Source: JBNNGK01 sp050268245 (lineage in GTDB: Bacteria > Pseudomonadota > Gammaproteobacteria > Enterobacterales > Enterobacteriaceae). From it: DNA of 64,000 nt. Where the stretch lies: NCBI RefSeq assembly GCF_050268245.1, contig NZ_JBNNGK010000002.1:186001-250000 (forward strand). The letters run 5' to 3'. Made by a program: the position numbers and the translations under genes. Positions 59,490 to 64,000 of this stretch are shown piece after piece. Each line of letters starts with the position of its first letter. The stretch's first letter is position 1. The notes under the pieces are model-generated. The model saw only the letters and a program-made list of their open reading frames with translations. It did not search any database and was not told the DNA's origin.

Positions 59490-60200
59490 ATGGACCGATA
59501 TCCGCGTTCTAATGGTTCGATCGTCGAACGTGCCGGCAGCGGCATTCAGGCTTATATGGCACAGGTTTACGGTTGGATGACCTGTGGCTTGCTGTTAACG
59601 GCCTTTGTTTCTTGGTATGCGGCGAATACGCCCGCCATACTGAATTTCATCTTTTCCAGCCAGATCACTTTCTTTGGCCTGATTATCGCGCAATTGGCGC
59701 TGGTGTTTGTTATTTCGGGTATGGTTAACCGTTTGAGCGGAGCGGTCGCAACGTCGTTGTTTATGTTGTATTCGGCGCTGACCGGACTAACGCTATCCAG
59801 CATTTTTATCGCCTACACCTATAGCTCCATCGCCAGTACCTTTGTGGTGACCGCCGGTATGTTCGGTGCCATGAGTCTGTACGGTTACACCACCAAACGC
59901 GATCTCAGTGGTTTTGGCAGTATGCTGTTCATGGCGTTGATCGGTATCGTGCTGGCTTCACTGGTAAATATCTGGCTGAAAAGCACGGCGTTGATGTGGG
60001 CGATTACCTATATTGGCGTGGTGGTGTTTGTCGGCCTGACGGCGTATGACACCCAGAAATTGAAAGCGATGGGCGAGCAGTTGAACGCCGATGACAAAGA
60101 CAGCTTCCGCAAATATGCCATTGTCGGCGCACTGACGCTGTACCTTGATTTCATCAACTTGTTCCTGATGCTATTACGTATTTTCGGCAACCGTCGCTAA
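59490..60200 (+). CDS. ybhL: Bax inhibitor-1 family inner-membrane protein YbhL
   Basis: BI-1/YccA family protein, 236 residues from ATG 59490 with AAAAGG upstream; the frame to 59442 is not conserved. Seven membrane segments with ALTGLTLSSIF, GYTTKRDLSGFG and GLTAYDTQKLKAM. Relatives are proton-sensitive calcium channels or FtsH modulators; the role of YbhL is not established. E. coli has ybhL at the same place. Confidence 0.94.
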   Translation: MDRYPRSNGSIVERAGSGIQAYMAQVYGWMTCGLLLTAFVSWYAANTPAILNFIFSSQITFFGLIIAQLALVFVISGMVNRLSGAVATSLFMLYSALTGLTLSSIFIAYTYSSIASTFVVTAGMFGAMSLYGYTTKRDLSGFGSMLFMALIGIVLASLVNIWLKSTALMWAITYIGVVVFVGLTAYDTQKLKAMGEQLNADDKDSFRKYAIVGALTLYLDFINLFLMLLRIFGNRR

Positions 60201-60279
60201 ACTCTGCGCGTGATGGGAGGGGCCATACAGCCCCGACCATCAGAGCGAAAACAGGTGGCATTTTTATCACCTATTCAAG

Positions 60280-60309
60280 GCTCAGCCCACACTGGACTGA
60301 GCTTTTTTT
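60280..60309 (+). terminator. Terminator between ybhL and ybhR
   Basis: Six-bp stem GCTCAG/CTGAGC (60280-60285, 60297-60302) followed by seven T. The T run overlaps the stop codon of the convergent ybhR. Confidence 0.75.
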
Positions 60310-61414
60310 ACGCGATTTTTCGGCGGAACATGGCGTAGGCTACGCTGCCAGTGATGACGGTAATGGCCAACAGTGGCCATAGGCTATGCCAAATAATGCT
60401 GAAGCTGGCATCTTTGAGATAGATCTGTTTAGTAATGTCGGTGAAATGGCGGATCGGATTAGCCCAGGTCAAATTCTGTAACCACACTGGCATGTTTTCT
60501 ACCGGTGAAACATAACCGGAAAGCAAAATCGCGGGCATCATGAATACAAAAACCCCAATGAATGCCTGTTGCTGGGTGGCACATAGCGCCGAAATTAACA
60601 GCCCAAAACCGACCAGTGACAACCCATAGATTAACATCGTGGCGTAGAACAGCAGCAATGAGCCGGCGAACGGGATCTGATATAAGAAGATGCCAATCAA
60701 CAGGACGATCGACGCCTGAAATGTGGCGACAATCAGTGCCGGAACTGCTTTACCGATAAAGATCTGCCAAGTGGTGAGCGGCGAAACCAGCAATTGCTCC
60801 AATGTTCCTTGTTCGCGCTCTCGTGCCACTGACAATGAGGTAACAATCAACACGCCGATGGTGGTAATCATTGCAATCAATGACGGTACGACGAACCATT
60901 TATAATCCAGATTTGGGTTATACCAATTACGGACCACTAATTCGCTGTTGTTGGGTTTTGGACGTTCGCCAATCAACTCGTTTTGATAATCCTGTACTAT
61001 CTGTTGCACATAGTTGGCCGCGATTTGTGCACTGTTGGAGTTACGACCGTCGAGAATTAACTGTAATTGCGCCGTATTGCCGCTGGCGATATCGCGTGAG
61101 AACTGCGCCGGGAAGCGAACCAGCAGCAGCGCTTTTTGATTGTCGATAGTGGTTTGAATTTCATGGGGGCTGCGTAGCAATAGGACATGACTAAAGGCTT
61201 TTGCTTTGGCGAAACGCTGGGTCAGTTCCACCGACGCATGGCCTGTGTCCTCGCTATAAATCGCGATGGTGGCGTTGGACACTTCCAGCGTGCCAGCAAA
61301 GGGGAACAGCAATACTTGCATAATCACCGGCAGTACCAAAATGGCACGCGTCTGTGGATCGCGCAGCAGCGCCTGCATTTCCTTGATAATCAATGTCCAA
61401 AGACGATGAAACAT
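60308..61414 (-). CDS. ybhR: ABC-2 transporter permease YbhR
   Basis: Membrane subunit of the YbhFSR drug/Na+ exporter, 368 residues as in E. coli. One N-terminal helix, a large periplasmic domain (about 45-165), then five helices with SVAREREQGTLEQLLVSPLTTWQI and the C-terminal NPIRHFTDITKQIYLK typical of ABC-2 permeases. It is 19 nt after ybhS. Confidence 0.95.
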   Translation of the reverse strand: MFHRLWTLIIKEMQALLRDPQTRAILVLPVIMQVLLFPFAGTLEVSNATIAIYSEDTGHASVELTQRFAKAKAFSHVLLLRSPHEIQTTIDNQKALLLVRFPAQFSRDIASGNTAQLQLILDGRNSNSAQIAANYVQQIVQDYQNELIGERPKPNNSELVVRNWYNPNLDYKWFVVPSLIAMITTIGVLIVTSLSVAREREQGTLEQLLVSPLTTWQIFIGKAVPALIVATFQASIVLLIGIFLYQIPFAGSLLLFYATMLIYGLSLVGFGLLISALCATQQQAFIGVFVFMMPAILLSGYVSPVENMPVWLQNLTWANPIRHFTDITKQIYLKDASFSIIWHSLWPLLAITVITGSVAYAMFRRKIA

Positions 61415-61433
61415 GCCTCTTTCCTTATTCGAT

Positions 61434-62606
61434 CTAATCGAGTCGCCGCCGGGTTTTCCATGCCGTCAGGCCGATAAATACGATGGCTGAAGCGATTAAA
61501 AACAGCAGGTTAATGAGTAACGTAGCGCCAATGTTGCCAGCCAGAAACAGGGTTTGCAGCGTGCTAACGAAATAGCGTGCCGGAATGATATAGGTGACCG
61601 CGCGAACTATTGTGGGCATGCTGGCTATCTGGAAAATAAAGCCGGAAAGCATAATGGCAGGCAGAAAAGCGGCATTCAGCGCCACCATGGCTGCGTTGAA
61701 CTGATTGCGGGTAACGGTGGAAATGAGCAAGCCCATGCCCAATGTGCTGATCAAGAACATGCTGCTGATGACGAAAAGTATCAGTAACGAACCGCGATAG
61801 GGCACGCCGAAGAGAAAAACCGACACCACCATGCACAGCACCATGGCGATCATGCCAAGGGCGTAATAGGGCACCAGTTTTGACAGTAATAATTCGCTGC
61901 GGGTGACCTGCGTCGATAACAACGCTTCCATGGTGCCGCGTTCCCATTCGCGGGCAACCACTAACGACGTCAAAATGGCACCGATCACCGTCATAATGAT
62001 GGTGATCGCGCCCGGAATGATGAAGTGTTGGCTGATAGCTGCCGGATTGAACCAGTAGCGTAGTTGTAGCTCAATTAACGCTTTATCTTCGCGGCCAAGA
62101 TCGCCAGCGCGCTGCTGTTGCCAGAGTTGCCAAACCCCTTGAGTATAACCTTGCACAAAGTTGGCGGTGTTGGGCTCACTGCCGTCAGTGATGATTTGGA
62201 TCGGTGCCTGATCGAATGGGCGCGCCATATGTTGTGCAAAATCAACCGGGATCACTACCAAACCGCGTATTTCACCCGCCTGCATTTTCTGGATTAACGC
62301 CGGACGGTTGTCGCTGATGGTCGGCGTGATATACGGCGAACCGGCGAAGGCATTGACCAGATCGCGCGCATCTTCGCTTTGCTGCTCGACGAGGATCCCC
62401 AAGCGCAGTTTGCTGGAGTCCAGATTGATACCGTAACCAAAGATGAATAACAGCATTAACGGGATCAAAAAGGCGATGAGCCAACTACTCGGATCGCGCA
62501 CTATTTGCCGCGTTTCTTTCAAGCATAATGCGCGCAAACGTCGCCAGGAAAAGCGGCTGTTATCAACGAGGCCGGGAATATCGTCCACAGTTGCTTTTTC
62601 GTTCAC
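61434..62606 (-). CDS. ybhS: ABC-2 transporter permease YbhS
   Basis: Second permease of the system, 390 residues (377 in E. coli; the extra residues are at the N terminus, where a Met near residue 50 is too far in to be the start). Same topology as YbhR with VVAREWERGTMEALLSTQVT. Its ATG overlaps the end of ybhF by 4 nt. Confidence 0.94.
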   Translation of the reverse strand: MNEKATVDDIPGLVDNSRFSWRRLRALCLKETRQIVRDPSSWLIAFLIPLMLLFIFGYGINLDSSKLRLGILVEQQSEDARDLVNAFAGSPYITPTISDNRPALIQKMQAGEIRGLVVIPVDFAQHMARPFDQAPIQIITDGSEPNTANFVQGYTQGVWQLWQQQRAGDLGREDKALIELQLRYWFNPAAISQHFIIPGAITIIMTVIGAILTSLVVAREWERGTMEALLSTQVTRSELLLSKLVPYYALGMIAMVLCMVVSVFLFGVPYRGSLLILFVISSMFLISTLGMGLLISTVTRNQFNAAMVALNAAFLPAIMLSGFIFQIASMPTIVRAVTYIIPARYFVSTLQTLFLAGNIGATLLINLLFLIASAIVFIGLTAWKTRRRLD

Positions 62607-64000
62607 GGTTGCTCCTCCCGATCGTAACCTTGCACCAGTTCGATAAACGCGTGTTCCATGGACGGGTTCGGGTGGGTCTCGTTGGCGACCAGTTGCTTAA
62701 GATCGTCCGGTGTACCGGCGGCAATAATCTTGCCGCGATACACCAGCCCGATGCGATCGCAATATTCTGCTTCGTCCATAAAATGGGTGGTGACCATGAC
62801 CGTGACACCTTTATCGACCATGCCGTTGATATGCAGCCAGAACTCGCGCCGCGTTAGCGGATCGACACCTGAGGTAGGTTCATCAAGAAACAGGATATCC
62901 GGTTCATGCATCAGCGCACAGGCCAACGCTAAACGCTGCTTAAAACCGAGCGGCAATGAGTCTGTGGTTTGGTTGAGGAGTGGGGAAAAATTGAACGCAG
63001 CGGACATATCGTTGATCTTTTTACGCTGCTGATTGCCGCGAAGCCCATAGACGCCAGAGAAAAACTTCAGGTTTTGCGCCACCGTCAGGTTGCCGTACAG
63101 GGAGAATTTCTGCGCCATATATCCTAAGTGCTGGCGCGCTTTACCCGAACTGGTTTTCAGATCCATATCAAGCACTAACGCCTTGCCGCTGCTGGGAACC
63201 AGTAGGCCACACATCATCTTGAATGTCGTGGATTTACCGGCACCGTTTGGGCCCAGCAAACCGAAAATCTCGCCGCGCTGAATTTTAAAATCGACATGAT
63301 CGGTGGCGGCAAAATCGCCGAATTTTTTCGTTAAGTCTTGTGCTTCAATCACCGTTTCCGTGCTGTCACCTTCAACAGTGGGCATAATCTCTGCGAGCGC
63401 CGATTTACTGTTTGGCCCGCCGCCCAGCAGATCGATAAACGCATCTTCAAAGCGCGGCTCTGCCTCGGTCAGTTCAGCATCAGATAAATGCAGGTCGGTC
63501 AGCACCTGATGGTGATCGGCATCAGGTTTTAGGATCAGGCGTAAGTATTTGCCTTGGATCACGCCGTCGGTCACTGATGGTAAACAGATTGCGTGTTGTA
63601 GCAAAGCGCGGTGAGTCCCCGCGGGGGCATCAATTAAAATGGTGCGTCCGGCCATGCGCTGCGTCAGCGCTTTGGGCGCACCGCTAAACAACAACTCACC
63701 TTCATTCATTAGCAGGACTTCACGACACTGCTCGGCTTCATCAAGATAAGAGGTGCTCCACAGAATCAGCATGCCGTCGTTAGCCAACTCATGCACCATG
63801 TGCCACAGCTCGCGGCGTGAGATGGGATCCACACCGACGCCAGGTTCATCTAACAACAGAACTTGCGGTTGCCCAATCAGCGTACAGGCTAGCCCAAGCT
63901 TTTGCTTCATACCGCCGGAAAGCTTACCGGCTAAACGTTCGGTAAAGCGGGTGAGGTCGGTAAATTGCAGCAGGCGTTCGAAAGTTTCTCTGCGCTGTTC
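62603..64000 (-). CDS. ybhF: ABC transporter ATPase YbhF (5' part beyond the window)
   Basis: Tandem ATPase of the YbhFSR exporter. The frame stays open to base 64000, so at least 465 C-terminal residues are present of about 578 in E. coli. The first domain is seen from just before its signature (LSGGMKQKLG) and Walker B VLLLDEPGVGVD. The second has Walker A GPNGAGKST and DILFLDEPTSGVD; its signature reads LPLGFKQRL, as in relatives of this family. An in-frame ATG at 63910 lies within the signature and is not the start. Confidence 0.95.
   Translation of the reverse strand, partial: EQRRETFERLLQFTDLTRFTERLAGKLSGGMKQKLGLACTLIGQPQVLLLDEPGVGVDPISRRELWHMVHELANDGMLILWSTSYLDEAEQCREVLLMNEGELLFSGAPKALTQRMAGRTILIDAPAGTHRALLQHAICLPSVTDGVIQGKYLRLILKPDADHHQVLTDLHLSDAELTEAEPRFEDAFIDLLGGGPNSKSALAEIMPTVEGDSTETVIEAQDLTKKFGDFAATDHVDFKIQRGEIFGLLGPNGAGKSTTFKMMCGLLVPSSGKALVLDMDLKTSSGKARQHLGYMAQKFSLYGNLTVAQNLKFFSGVYGLRGNQQRKKINDMSAAFNFSPLLNQTTDSLPLGFKQRLALACALMHEPDILFLDEPTSGVDPLTRREFWLHINGMVDKGVTVMVTTHFMDEAEYCDRIGLVYRGKIIAAGTPDDLKQLVANETHPNPSMEHAFIELVQGYDREEQP

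Overview
The window is a chromosomal segment of an enterobacterium. The gene order sdhCDAB-sucABCD, cydABX-ybgE, ybgC-tolQRAB-pal-cpoB, lysine/valine tRNAs, nadA-pnuC-zitB, aroG, gpmA, gal, mod, pgl, bio, uvrB, moa, ybhL, ybhRSF is that of the E. coli K-12 16-18 minute region, and most proteins have almost the E. coli length. Base composition looks close to 50-53% GC by eye. Differences from E. coli (gal operon without galE, an EvgS-type kinase beside zitB, an orphan urtE-like gene, a VF530 gene, no ybhM-Q block) and the style of the palindromic repeats suggest Yersiniaceae (Serratia/Yersinia relatives). The genus cannot be fixed from the sequence alone. There is one run of 96 N at 20947-21042.

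Layout. 1-9717: succinate dehydrogenase, 2-oxoglutarate dehydrogenase E1/E2 and succinyl-CoA synthetase in one TCA operon, closed by a strong terminator and a possible SdhX-like 3'UTR RNA. 9834-13709: cytochrome bd oxidase operon behind a long leader with FNR- and ArcA-like sites. 13792-19274: the Tol-Pal envelope operon. 19372-21330: a stable-RNA operon with four identical tRNA-Lys(UUU) and one tRNA-Val(UAC), interleaved with tandem repeats that each end in a copy of the tRNA-Lys 3' end. 21642-24453: NAD synthesis and nicotinamide riboside uptake, then the zinc exporter gene zitB on the minus strand, coupled by 1-nt overlaps to a response regulator and a large hybrid sensor kinase (24453-28267). 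28473-32159: aroG, gpmA with a Fur-like box, and three PsiF-family secreted mini-proteins. 32511-36017: galTKM with three GalR-like operators. 36058-42701: a CPBP membrane protease, modF/modE, acrZ and modABC with a ModE operator. 42735-45675: ybhA, pgl and a DUF1232 membrane protein. 45679-50649: divergent bioA/bioBFCD with a BirA operator. 50810-52704: an isolated UrtE-like ATPase and a 1.2 kb non-coding stretch with DnaA boxes and a LexA box. 52705-59310: uvrB, VF530, yvcK/ybhK and moaABCDE behind a ModE site and a Moco riboswitch. 59490-64000: ybhL and the ybhFSR multidrug ABC transporter, with ybhF running off the right edge.

How it works together. Most of the window is housekeeping: aerobic and microaerobic respiration, envelope integrity, cofactor synthesis (NAD, biotin, molybdopterin) and galactose use. 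Molybdate uptake and molybdopterin synthesis appear linked by ModE: the regulator gene and two ModE-like operators lie here, and the second precedes the Moco riboswitch of moaA. The least ordinary parts are the tRNA-Lys 3'-end repeats, the kinase-regulator-ZitB cluster, the PsiF family expansion with duplicated upstream regions, the galE-less gal operon with several operators, and the orphan UrtE-like gene. No CRISPR array, prophage, IS element or obvious defence system was seen.
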